The notes under the pieces were generated by a model, which was not told the origin of the DNA, ran no database searches, and saw only the letters and a program-made list of their open reading frames with translations. Of a stretch of DNA of 32,744 bases, positions 16,156-23,527 are shown piece by piece. The stretch is from an uncultured Clostridia bacterium (GTDB lineage Bacteria > Bacillota > Clostridia > Lachnospirales > CAG-274). Location: the NCBI GenBank assembly GCA_947632235.1, contig CANROO010000008.1, forward strand, positions 1-32,744, in the 5' to 3' direction. Made by a program: the position numbers and the translations under genes. Every line of letters begins with the position of its first letter. Position 1 is the first letter of the stretch.

Positions 16156-17315
16156 AGTCTTGCCCTTCCCTTTATCTTATCATAGCATTTTTTAAGGCTC
16201 TCGGGGGTTATGCTTTCCTTCATACCTCCCAGAAGCATATCCACTGCTCTTGAAACGGAAAATTCCGCACTCTCCTTATCCGCATCCGATGAAGCCAATA
16301 TCCTTCTTGTTATCATGTCCTTTATTTTTTCTATGGTTTCAAGCGACTCTCTGTAGTTATACCAGCTCATGTATTCCGAGGCTCCGCTCTCGGCAATATC
16401 GTAGATCTCGGAGCCTATAGTATCATCCGAAGCAAGCATATCTATGTTGTAATATTTTATATCTCTGTTTTCATACACTCCGCTCTCTATATCCGAGGGC
16501 ACAGCCAGATCCACAATATACCCCGGCAGTCTTATGCCCTCCGCCATAGCTGCCGTGAGTGTAAAATGAGGGCTTTTGGTGGCGCTTAAAAGCACATCGC
16601 ACTTGTCTATGGCGCTCAATCTGTCGCTGTAGGATATGCTTTTACAGCCTGCGGGCACTATGCTTTCGCCGTGCTTATAACTGCGAAGCGTTATTTGGGT
16701 GTCCGCGCCCTTTTCCAAAAGTAATCTTGCGCAGAGAAGACCCACTCTGCCATTGCCTATGACAAGGCATTTTTTACCTTCAAAGCTTCCAAGCTCTGTT
16801 TCAAGCAGCTCCACCGCCTTGTGCGCCGAAGAAAGTCTTGAACTGTCCGTATTTTTGAGAGAAGCGCTCCTGCCCGTTGAAACGGCTGTCCTGAAAAGCA
16901 CATCCAGCTCTGAGCCTATGAGCCCGAGTCCTCGGCTCATATCAGCGCTTTGGCTTATCTGCGTTATTATCTGGCTTTCGCCCTTTATTGCCGAATTTAT
17001 ACCGCAGGCTGTCTCCATAATGTGATACACGGCTTCAACGCCCTTATATACATTTATTCTGCCGTTGAAGTCCTCCTCCTTGATTTCCGCACCTTCAAGA
17101 AGTATGCTTCGGGCGTTCATTTCAATATCCGAAAGAAAATATATCTCGCTTCTGTTGCAGGTGGAGAGTATTACACAGCCGTTTATGTGCTCGCTTTTGC
17201 AAAGCCTTTTTATGGCTCTCTCCGCCTTTTCATCGTCAAAGGCAAAAAGAGAGCGTACGCTCAAGGGCGTATCCTTATGATCCACGCCTGCGCAGAAAAG
17301 CATATTTTTAGTCAT
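16152..17315 (-). CDS. hemA: Glutamyl-tRNA reductase
   Basis: 387 residues from the ATG at 17315. An AAGGAG ten bases upstream, inside the end of thiF, supports this ATG over the one at 17342 and gives an 8-bp overlap with thiF. The catalytic cysteine is in VILSTCNRSEIYFL. GESQIITQ and the NADPH-binding LVIGNGRVGLLCA are also seen. GVDHKDTPLSVRSLF is the N-terminus. It reduces Glu-tRNA to glutamate-1-semialdehyde, which HemL uses, and is the committed step of the pathway. Confidence 0.96.
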   Translation of the reverse strand: MTKNMLFCAGVDHKDTPLSVRSLFAFDDEKAERAIKRLCKSEHINGCVILSTCNRSEIYFLSDIEMNARSILLEGAEIKEEDFNGRINVYKGVEAVYHIMETACGINSAIKGESQIITQISQSADMSRGLGLIGSELDVLFRTAVSTGRSASLKNTDSSRLSSAHKAVELLETELGSFEGKKCLVIGNGRVGLLCARLLLEKGADTQITLRSYKHGESIVPAGCKSISYSDRLSAIDKCDVLLSATKSPHFTLTAAMAEGIRLPGYIVDLAVPSDIESGVYENRDIKYYNIDMLASDDTIGSEIYDIAESGASEYMSWYNYRESLETIEKIKDMITRRILASSDADKESAEFSVSRAVDMLLGGMKESITPESLKKCYDKIKGRARL

Positions 17316-18078
17316 TATGTACATCTCCTTCGCTATGCGCACCGCACACGGGGCAGTCCTTGTCGGAGGGGAGCCTTATTTTTCTGAACTGCATAGTAAG
17401 AGCGTCAAATGTGAGCATACAGCCCGTGAGAAGCTCTCCTCTTCCCAGTATGTACTTTATGGCTTCCATGGCTTCAAGACAGCCTATTACGCCCGCAGCC
17501 GCGCCCACAACGCCCTCGTAAACGCCCTTGGGTCTGTCGGGAGGCTGAACGCCGAAAATACAGCGAAGGCAGGGGCCCTTGTGCGGTACATATGTCATGA
17601 GCTGTCCCTTAAGACCGCTTATGCCTGCATGTATAAAGGGCTTTTCATTGCGCACGCAGGCATCGTTTATAACAAATTTACTGCTGTAATTGTCCGTTGC
17701 GTCTATAACTATGTCGTATTTTTTTACAAGTCCGTCTATATTTTCATTATCTACAAAATAAGCATATGTATCTATTTGCATATCGGGATTGAGAGCAGAA
17801 AGCTTTTCCCTCGCAGATGTGACCTTATTTCTGCCCTTATCGGCTGTGAAATGGAGTATCTGGCGCTGGAGATTTGAGAGCTCCACCTTGTCCGCATCTG
17901 CAATTCCCAATGTGCCTATGCCCGCAGCAGCCATATAAAGAGCACACGGAGAGCCAAGACCGCCTGCGCCTATTATGAGTACACTTGAAGAAAAGAGCTT
18001 TTGTTGTCCCGCTTCGCCTATTTCTTCAAGTATAATATGCCTTGCATATCTTTCCTTTTGAACCTGTGATAATGCCAT
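17308..18078 (-). CDS. thiF: ThiF/MoeB-type E1-like adenylyltransferase
   Basis: 256 residues from ATG 18078, with GGAGG eight bases upstream; the TTG at 18096 is upstream of that site. The nucleotide-binding start is VLIIGAGGLGSPCALYMAAAGIG. Then come DADKVELSNLQRQILH, DATDNYSSKFVINDAC, and two zinc CxxC pairs (CLRC and CPVC). There is no rhodanese tail. It should adenylate the C-terminal glycine of a ThiS- or MoaD-like carrier. It heads the hem operon although no carrier is encoded here. The thiS at 2425-2625 is the only candidate partner in the window. HesA- or MoeB-type function is possible. Confidence 0.88.
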   Translation of the reverse strand: MALSQVQKERYARHIILEEIGEAGQQKLFSSSVLIIGAGGLGSPCALYMAAAGIGTLGIADADKVELSNLQRQILHFTADKGRNKVTSAREKLSALNPDMQIDTYAYFVDNENIDGLVKKYDIVIDATDNYSSKFVINDACVRNEKPFIHAGISGLKGQLMTYVPHKGPCLRCIFGVQPPDRPKGVYEGVVGAAAGVIGCLEAMEAIKYILGRGELLTGCMLTFDALTMQFRKIRLPSDKDCPVCGAHSEGDVHND

Positions 18079-18118
18079 TTTTACGCCTCCGAACAAAAGC
18101 CTTGTATTTCTTTAATAA

Positions 18119-18147
18119 ATTATAACAAAAAAGAGTATATTTATCAA
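18119..18147 (-). promoter_or_regulatory. Promoter of the thiF-hem-larE operon
   Basis: On the minus strand TTGATA (18147-18142), a 17-bp spacer and TATAAT (18124-18119). Transcription should begin near 18112, leaving a leader of only about 35 bases, too short for a riboswitch. Confidence 0.86.
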
Positions 18148-18202
18148 TCACTGAAAATTTTTAGGTGTAAATAAAAAATGGGGAGACATTCAATATACTG
18201 CA

Positions 18203-18224
18203 GGCGACCACAGGTCGCCCCTAC
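18203..18224. repeat. Fragment of the palindromic repeat seen at 2826-2926
   Basis: GGCGACC, a three-base loop and GGTCGCC, then CCTAC. The tail CAGGTCGCCCCTAC matches the right arm of the first copy except for one base. Only one hairpin is left here. Confidence 0.65.
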
Positions 18225-18267
18225 GGCAAAGATATTGGTTTTACCTATTTTTATGCCAAAAACAAAA

Positions 18268-18331
18268 GCCCGTCATTATCATTTCCTAAGCGAGCCTTTT
18301 TTCAGCGAGCGGGGAAATTGATAAGACGGGC
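18268..18331 (-). terminator. Long imperfect hairpin with minus-strand U-tract
   Basis: GCCCGTC-A-TTATCA-TTTCC (18268-18286) pairs with the right arm at 18311-18331, giving 18 pairs with two one-base bulges. On the minus strand it is followed by TTTTGTTTTT. The loop holds GCGAGC twice. It could be a second terminator behind the tRNA operon or a separate element. Confidence 0.5.
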
Positions 18332-18384
18332 GGAGGTACACGGTAAATAGAAAAAAACCTCAAATTATTTGTGATAATATGTGA

Positions 18385-18417
18385 TAAAAAAAGAATGAGA
18401 GGACTTAAAATCCTCTC
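18385..18417 (-). terminator. Terminator of the tRNA operon
   Basis: On the minus strand GAGAGGA, a seven-base loop and TCCTCTC form a perfect 7-bp stem followed by ATTCTTTTTTT, 16 bases beyond the last tRNA. Confidence 0.85.
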
Positions 18418-18432
18418 AAACTCCGTTAAAAG

Positions 18433-18504
18433 CTAGGCTAGCAGGATTCGAACCTGCGAATGACGGAATCAGAATCCGTTGCCTTACCACTTGGCGATAG
18501 CCCA
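18433..18504 (-). tRNA. tRNA-Gln (CUG)
   Basis: 72-nt cloverleaf on the minus strand. Acceptor TGGGCTA pairs with TAGCCTA, the T-arm is GCAGGTTCGAATCCTGC and the anticodon stem is ACGGA/TCCGT with loop TTCTGAT, giving CUG. CCA is not encoded. It is closely similar to the next tRNA-Gln, so the pair probably arose by duplication. Confidence 0.95.
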
Positions 18505-18527
18505 TTATTAAATTTTTTTACTTGAAA

Positions 18528-18599
18528 CTGGGCTGGCAGGATTCGAACCTGCGAATGCAGGGATCAAAACCCTGTGCCTTACCGCTTGGCGACAACCCA
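18528..18599 (-). tRNA. tRNA-Gln (UUG)
   Basis: 72-nt cloverleaf on the minus strand. Acceptor TGGGTTG pairs with CAGCCCA, the anticodon stem is CAGGG/CCCTG with loop TTTTGAT, giving UUG, and the T-arm is the same as in the CUG isoacceptor. CCA is not encoded. Confidence 0.96.
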
Positions 18600-18614
18600 T
18601 CAGTAAAGAATAAA

Positions 18615-18686
18615 AGCGCGAGACGGGATTCGAACCCGCGGCCCTCGCCTTGGCAAGGCGATGCTCTACCACTGAGCCACTCGCGC
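18615..18686 (-). tRNA. tRNA-Gly (GCC)
   Basis: Minus strand. Acceptor GCGCGAG/CTCGCGC, D-arm with GGCTCAGTGGTAGAGC, anticodon stem TCGCC/GGCGA with loop TTGCCAA, giving GCC, and T-arm CGGGTTCGAATCCCG. CCA is not encoded. Confidence 0.96.
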
Positions 18687-18690
18687 ATAA

Positions 18691-18775
18691 TGCAGTCTAC
18701 GGGACTTGAACCCGTACCCAGTTAACCCGGACTAGATCCTTAGTCTAGCGCGTATGCCAATTCCGCCAAGACTGC
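18691..18775 (-). tRNA. tRNA-Leu (UAA)
   Basis: 85-nt class II tRNA on the minus strand with a long variable arm. Acceptor GCAGTCT/AGACTGC, anticodon stem CTAGA/TCTAG with loop CTAAGGA, giving UAA, and T-arm CGGGTTCAAGTCCCG. It is the first tRNA of the cluster. Confidence 0.96.
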
Positions 18776-18788
18776 ATTCAAAGTATTT

Positions 18789-18806
18789 GTGTTCAATGCT
18801 GAACAC
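18789..18806. repeat. Inverted repeat at the start of the tRNA transcript
   Basis: GTGTTCA, ATGC and TGAACAC form a perfect 7-bp stem at about +1 to +18 of the predicted tRNA precursor. No U-tract follows on either strand. It may be a 5' protective hairpin or a binding site. Confidence 0.5.
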
Positions 18807-18813
18807 AATAAAG

Positions 18814-18842
18814 ATTTTAGCATATTTATATATCTTTGTCAA
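18814..18842 (-). promoter_or_regulatory. Promoter of the tRNA cluster
   Basis: On the minus strand TTGACA (18842-18837), a 17-bp spacer and TAAAAT (18819-18814). The -35 box overlaps the lgt stop codon. Confidence 0.86.
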
Positions 18843-19708
18843 GAAGTTTTTTTATTTTTTTGATATTTTTTGCCCCATATAAATATAGCTGTGCCTATGA
18901 CGACAAGAAATGCCGAAACTATCATACTCACGGGCACAGCGCCCAGCATGAGCTGATCCGTTCTAAGGCTTTCTATAAAAAATCTGCCCGTTCCGTAGCC
19001 TATGCAGTAAATTGCAAGAAGCTGACCCTCAAATTTTTTACGCCTTCTGAGGGAAAAAAGCAATATAAAAAGCATTATATTCCACACACATTCGTAAAGG
19101 AATGTGGGGTGTACCTGTATGTAGCTTACGCCGTCAAAAACGGTCACGGGATATACCGCCCTGTCCATGTATACAGCCTCTGTTCCCTTCACCGCAAGAG
19201 AGCTGACCGTGTCTGTCCTGAGCGCCATGGCAAAAAGGCTGTCCGTATATCTGCCGAAGGCCTCTCTGTTGAAAAAATTGCCCCAGCGCCCGAATATCTG
19301 CCCCGTGAGCACACCCAATATACAGGTGTCGCAAAGCGTCATAAGCCTTATTTTCTTAATGCGCGAAAATATGAGGGCGGCGAGCACACCGCCTATTATA
19401 CCGCCGTAAATGGCAAGTCCGCCGTCCCTGAACTTAAAAAAGTCAAGGAGGCTGTCGCCGTGAAAAATAAGATAATAAAGCCTTGCACAGCATATGCCCG
19501 ATATGATCGATATAAAGGCGAAGTCGGAATACATATCCGTATTCTGTCCCGTGCGCTTTGCCTCTCTCAGGGCAAGCAGTATGCCGAGTATTGCGCCCGT
19601 GGCAAAGAATATGCCGTACCAGTATATATTGAAGCCGAAGGGCGAAAACGCCACCCTGTCAAGCTCTTCTATGCGTATGTTGAGGTGAGGAAAATATATA
19701 TCTCCCAT
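18839..19708 (-). CDS. lgt: Prolipoprotein diacylglyceryl transferase
   Basis: 289 residues from the ATG at 19708, preceded by AAGGAGATC; the reading further upstream would overlap the peptidase gene. This integral membrane enzyme moves diacylglycerol onto the lipobox cysteine of prolipoproteins. The Lgt signature is clear: GRWGNFFNREAFG, with GGLAIYGGIIGG before it and HPTFLYECVWN after it. About seven hydrophobic helices are visible. It follows the two M16 genes and is followed at once by the tRNA promoter, with no terminator of its own. Confidence 0.96.
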   Translation of the reverse strand: MGDIYFPHLNIRIEELDRVAFSPFGFNIYWYGIFFATGAILGILLALREAKRTGQNTDMYSDFAFISIISGICCARLYYLIFHGDSLLDFFKFRDGGLAIYGGIIGGVLAALIFSRIKKIRLMTLCDTCILGVLTGQIFGRWGNFFNREAFGRYTDSLFAMALRTDTVSSLAVKGTEAVYMDRAVYPVTVFDGVSYIQVHPTFLYECVWNIMLFILLFSLRRRKKFEGQLLAIYCIGYGTGRFFIESLRTDQLMLGAVPVSMIVSAFLVVIGTAIFIWGKKYQKNKKTS

Positions 19709-19724
19709 TTTTGATCTCCTTGTA

Positions 19725-20942
19725 CTATGCCTTCTGTACCGTGGAAAGCACTCTGTTGTCTTCGCTGAACTGTTTTTTGAGAAACAGCATAACATCGTCT
19801 ACATCTATTTTATCATAATTATCGTAAATGTCCAGTACTTCTGTATTTTTTGAAAAACAATCGGCTGTAAGGCTTACAATGGAGGATATATTTTCACTGC
19901 CGAAGAGCATACGGGTCCTTAAACGCCCGGCTGCGCGTTTTACATCCCCTATGTCTATACCGGAGGAAAGCATATTTTTTATCTCACTGTCTATCTCCTC
20001 GGCAATGCCCCTGTAATTATTGCCCTCGCCCTTTATGAGCGTACAGCCGTAGTCCTTACCCTGAAGCACCTCATAGCCGAAGCCTGAATCTATGAAGCTT
20101 TTGTCATAAAGCCTTTCATAAAGTCCCGAGCCGGGAGAACAGAGCAGATCCGTTATAACATTGCTTATACATATCCTGTCCTCTATGCTTATCTTAGGGT
20201 CAGCCCTGTAGCCTATGTGATAGAGAGATTGCTCCACGGGCATATGAACGCTGTATTCTCTTTTATATATATCGTCCTCACAGACGGCTCTTTCAACTCT
20301 CTTTGAGCCCAGCTTAAGCTTCTCGGCCTGCTCCGTGACAGCTCCGCACTCCACATCTCCGCAGACTATGACTGCGCAGTTTTCGTAGGTATAAAAGCTT
20401 TTATAGCTTTTTTTAAGCTCCTCCTCGGTTATATCTGCAATATCCTCGGCTCTGCCCGCAATGCTGTATCTTATGGGATTTCTGCCGTACATGGCCTTCA
20501 GGGTATTGAAATATATCTGCCAATAGGGATCGTCCTCATACATATTTATTTCCTGCGTGATTATGCCCTTTTCCTTATCTATGTTCTCTGCTGTGAGATA
20601 AAGAGAGCCCACCATTTCCATAAGCAGGTCAAAGCCCTTTTCCATATTCTCACAGCCCGAAAAATAATAAGCCGTGGTATTGAAATCGGTATAGGCGTTT
20701 GCGCTGAGCCCCAGAGCCGAAAAGCTGTCGAATATATTGCGGTCCTTTTCCTCAAACATCTTGTGCTCCAGAAAATGCGCTATACCGCGCGTCTGCTTCA
20801 CTCTGCCGTTTTCGTCAAAAAATTCCGTATCGGAGGAGCCGTAGCTGAAGGCTATCATGACCTCTTTTTCGTTATAGCCCTTCTTGGGCAGAATGTAACA
20901 CATTGCGCCGTTTTCAAGGCGTTTACTTATTATATCCGTCAT
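19725..20942 (-). CDS. M16 family zinc metallopeptidase (YmfH-like)
   Basis: 405 residues. The inverted zinc motif HFLEH is intact at residues 56-60, and the third ligand region TQEINMYEDDPYWQIY lies about 70 residues later. NAYTDFNTTAYYFS is also typical of the active M16 subunit. It pairs with the motif-less M16 protein encoded just upstream. Its ATG overlaps the stop of that gene by four bases. In Bacillus the equivalents are ymfF and ymfH. The substrate is unknown. Confidence 0.92.
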   Translation of the reverse strand: MTDIISKRLENGAMCYILPKKGYNEKEVMIAFSYGSSDTEFFDENGRVKQTRGIAHFLEHKMFEEKDRNIFDSFSALGLSANAYTDFNTTAYYFSGCENMEKGFDLLMEMVGSLYLTAENIDKEKGIITQEINMYEDDPYWQIYFNTLKAMYGRNPIRYSIAGRAEDIADITEEELKKSYKSFYTYENCAVIVCGDVECGAVTEQAEKLKLGSKRVERAVCEDDIYKREYSVHMPVEQSLYHIGYRADPKISIEDRICISNVITDLLCSPGSGLYERLYDKSFIDSGFGYEVLQGKDYGCTLIKGEGNNYRGIAEEIDSEIKNMLSSGIDIGDVKRAAGRLRTRMLFGSENISSIVSLTADCFSKNTEVLDIYDNYDKIDVDDVMLFLKKQFSEDNRVLSTVQKA

Positions 20943-22129
20943 TGAGCCTCGCCTCCTCCCGAAAGCATGAACACGGTATCTATGTGACAGTCGTCAAAAA
21001 CTCCGTCTATGTCCCCGACATTGCTTATTTTTTCTGCGGTCTCGCCAAGGGTCATGGCTCTGCCTGCTATAAGAGAGCCTAAGAAGCTGTCCATAATGCT
21101 CTCGGGCTTATCCTCGGCTATTTTACAGCTGTCGGTTATGCTTTTTTTTGCATTTTCTATGCCCTCATCCGACACATTCTGCATGGCGGACATTATTATA
21201 TCCAGCACCTTATCCCTGTTTTTGCTGTCTATTCCGGCCTCTATTACCATAATTGATTTGAACCTCAGAAGCTTGGATGTGATGTAATAGCACAGGCTGT
21301 CCTCTTCCCTGACCTTATTGAACAGCGCGGAGCTTGCGCCTCCGCCGAAAAGCTCATTTGCGACAACGGCTTTATACCAATCATCGCCCGAGGGGTCTGT
21401 ATTGAGCCTTAAGCCCACGCACAGCTTGCCCTGAGTTATATCCATCTCCTCTGTGATCTCCTTTATGGACGGCGGATAATAAAGATAATTGCAGGGCTCG
21501 AAAGAGGCATCCGTGCCTTCAAGGGGTATGCTGTGCCTAATGCATTCCTCCGCCTTATGCTCATTTATATTGCCCACAATCATGATATCCGTCTTGGCAT
21601 TCTGCATTACATAGTTGTAGTGCATATGCAGAGAGGCTGAATTTATATCGTGTATATAGCCGTCACCGCTTATGCCGTATGCCTCGTTCTCGCACATATT
21701 CTCAATACATTTTTCAAAGGCATAGCGCCTTTTGTCATTCACAAGAGAGCTGATAGTTGCTTCAAGCTCCCTTCTGCAGGCCTCCTCATTGTTGAAAAGA
21801 GGGCGCAGAAGTATATCGCCCGCAAGCTCTGCCGCCTTGTCAAAATACTCGGGCAGAGTGCGGACAAAAAGCTGTATTATATGCTCCTCGCCTTTTTTAA
21901 GTATGTTGAACGAAAGCACGCTTTGTATATCCTCAAGCCTGCGCTCTATATGTCTGCGGGTCTTGTATTCCGCACAGCCCTGCATAAAGGCGGAGGCAAG
22001 CAGAGCGTTTGCCGTTGAGGTCTCCCTTTTTAACGGAAGTCTTAAGAGTATGCACATTGTTATGCTTTGAAACTTGTCCGTTGAGAATATGTGTAAATTT
22101 ACTCCTTTTTTAAGCTCTGATGTATACAT
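20939..22129 (-). CDS. M16 family protein, probable inactive partner (YmfF-like)
   Basis: 396 residues from ATG 22129, which follows GGGAGGAAAA; the longer reading runs back into sigG. The M16 fold is recognisable (NALLASAFMQGCAEYKT, ANELFGGGASSALFNKVREEDSLCYYI cited by its ends, ITSKLLRF). The HxxEH motif is absent where it is expected, so this should be the non-catalytic half of a heterodimer with the next gene. It starts 19 bp after sigG. Confidence 0.88.
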   Translation of the reverse strand: MYTSELKKGVNLHIFSTDKFQSITMCILLRLPLKRETSTANALLASAFMQGCAEYKTRRHIERRLEDIQSVLSFNILKKGEEHIIQLFVRTLPEYFDKAAELAGDILLRPLFNNEEACRRELEATISSLVNDKRRYAFEKCIENMCENEAYGISGDGYIHDINSASLHMHYNYVMQNAKTDIMIVGNINEHKAEECIRHSIPLEGTDASFEPCNYLYYPPSIKEITEEMDITQGKLCVGLRLNTDPSGDDWYKAVVANELFGGGASSALFNKVREEDSLCYYITSKLLRFKSIMVIEAGIDSKNRDKVLDIIMSAMQNVSDEGIENAKKSITDSCKIAEDKPESIMDSFLGSLIAGRAMTLGETAEKISNVGDIDGVFDDCHIDTVFMLSGGGEAQ

Positions 22130-22148
22130 TTTTCCTCCCGACCGATGA

Positions 22149-22922
22149 TCACATATATTTGCGCATATTTTTGAGAGCGCTTTTTTCAAGTCTGCTGACC
22201 TGCGCCTGGCTTATGCCTATTTCCTCGGATACCTCCATCTGTGTTTTGCCCTTGAAAAACCTCAGATTTATGATATATCTTTCTCTTTCGTTCAGTTTTT
22301 TAAGCGCCTCCTTGAGTGATATATTTTCAAGCCAGCTGGCATCCGTATTTTTTTCATCGCTCACCTGATCCATTACATAGAGAGCATCCGTGCCGTCATG
22401 ATAAATGGGCTCAAAAAGCGAAATGGGGTCCTGTATAGCCTCCAGAGCAAACACGACCTCCTCCTTGGTCATGGCTATTTCCTTAGCTATTTCCTCAATG
22501 GTAGGCTCCTTGTTGTTTTCGTTTGTGAGCTTTTCCTTTGCCTGGAGCGCCTTATAGGCGGTATCCCTTGCCGAACGGCTCACCCTTATGGGATTGTAAT
22601 CCCTTAAATATCGCCTTATCTCGCCTATTATCATAGGCACGGCATATGTTGAAAACTTCACTCCTCTTTCAATGTCAAAATTTCTTATGGCCTTTATAAG
22701 ACCTATACAGCCCACCTGAAATATGTCGTCAACGCTCTCGCCCCTGTTGTTGAAGCGCTGTACAACGCTTAAAACAAGCCTTAGATTGCCGTATATATAT
22801 TTTGAGAGCGCATCCTTGTCGCCCTGCTTTATTTTTACAAAAAGCTCCGTCTTCTCCTCATTGGACAGTACGGGAAGTTTGCCTGTATTTACTCCGCATA
22901 TCTCGACCTTGGTAACAGCCAT
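22149..22922 (-). CDS. sigG: Forespore RNA polymerase sigma factor SigG
   Basis: 257 residues. The N-terminus KVEICGVNTGKLPVL is the signature by which SigG is told from SigF and SigB relatives; it is the segment contacted by anti-sigma factors. Region 2 is present (DDIFQVGCIGLIKAIRNFD, FSTYAVPMIIGEIRRYLRD) and so is the region 4 helix-turn-helix (MEVSEEIGISQAQVSRLEK). It controls late forespore genes such as SASPs and germination proteins. In many genomes sigG follows spoIIGA-sigE; here it stands alone and leads into the M16 pair and lgt. GGAGGG lies before the ATG. Confidence 0.96.
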   Translation of the reverse strand: MAVTKVEICGVNTGKLPVLSNEEKTELFVKIKQGDKDALSKYIYGNLRLVLSVVQRFNNRGESVDDIFQVGCIGLIKAIRNFDIERGVKFSTYAVPMIIGEIRRYLRDYNPIRVSRSARDTAYKALQAKEKLTNENNKEPTIEEIAKEIAMTKEEVVFALEAIQDPISLFEPIYHDGTDALYVMDQVSDEKNTDASWLENISLKEALKKLNERERYIINLRFFKGKTQMEVSEEIGISQAQVSRLEKSALKNMRKYM

Positions 22923-22942
22923 AATATCCCTCCTTAATTTTA

Positions 22943-22969
22943 GGTTTGCCCTGCAGAGTAAATTTATTC
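22943..22969 (-). promoter_or_regulatory. Possible SigF-type promoter of sigG
   Basis: On the minus strand GAATA (22969-22965), 14 bp and GGCAAACC (22950-22943) resemble the forespore consensus GHATR and GGHRARHT. The spacer is one base short and one -10 position differs. SigF drives sigG in known sporulators. No SigA promoter was seen here. Confidence 0.35.
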
Positions 22970-23001
22970 AGATTATGGTTTTACATATTGTGCCAAAAGT
23001 A

Positions 23002-23030
23002 TTTACATTTTGTTAAAAATGTTGTAAAAT
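23002..23030 (+). promoter_or_regulatory. Promoter of mscL
   Basis: TTTACA (23002-23007), a 17-bp spacer and TAAAAT (23025-23030), with the mscL ATG at 23062. Confidence 0.78.
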
Positions 23031-23061
23031 AATAGTAAATAAAAAAAGGAGGAAATTTTTT

Positions 23062-23490
23062 ATGAAGAAATTTTTAGCGGAATTCAAGGACTTTGCCCTC
23101 AAGGGCAATATGTTCGACATGGCAATAGGTGTTGTTATAGGCGGTGCCTTCAGCAAGATAATAACGGCTCTTGTTGAGGGTGTGATCACACCTCTTATTT
23201 CGCTTATAATCATGGCTGTTACGGGACAGGAGAGCGCAGAGGCTCTTTTCGGAAGCATTGTAGTGGGTCCCTTCCCCATAGGCAACCTTATAAGCGTAAT
23301 AATAGACTTCCTTATCACTGCGCTTGTACTGTTTATGATAGTTAAGGCAATAAACGAGGCAAACACTCTGGCTCACCACAACAAGACCGAGGAGCCCGAG
23401 GCTCCCACAACAAAGGAATGTCCCTTCTGCAAGAGCGAGATACATATCGATGCAAAGAGATGTCCGCATTGTACATCGGAATTGGAATAA
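23062..23490 (+). CDS. mscL: Large-conductance mechanosensitive channel with C-terminal zinc ribbon
   Basis: 142 residues. Residues 1-105 are MscL: FKDFALKGNMFDMAIGVVIGGAFSKII, cited by its ends, is the first helix, and FLITALVLFMIVKAIN is the second. The channel opens on membrane tension and releases solutes in osmotic down-shock. The usual cytoplasmic helix is replaced or extended by TEEPEAPTTKE and a zinc ribbon with Cys120, Cys123, Cys134 and Cys137. AAAGGAGG precedes the ATG. Confidence 0.95.
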   Translation: MKKFLAEFKDFALKGNMFDMAIGVVIGGAFSKIITALVEGVITPLISLIIMAVTGQESAEALFGSIVVGPFPIGNLISVIIDFLITALVLFMIVKAINEANTLAHHNKTEEPEAPTTKECPFCKSEIHIDAKRCPHCTSELE

Positions 23491-23496
23491 AATTAG

Positions 23497-23527
23497 AAAA
23501 GAACGGCGATGCCGTTCTTTTTTTATA
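23497..23527. terminator. Bidirectional terminator between mscL and sipL
   Basis: AAAAGAACGGC (23497-23507), GAT and GCCGTTCTTTT (23511-23521) form an 11-bp perfect stem with T-runs on both strands. It overlaps the sipL stop region by a few bases. Confidence 0.92.

Noticed and set aside
18522..18725. A 67-codon open frame containing SNLRMQGSKPCALPLGD
   Set aside because: It is antisense to three tRNA genes. This peptide type is a well-known false protein made from tRNA complements.
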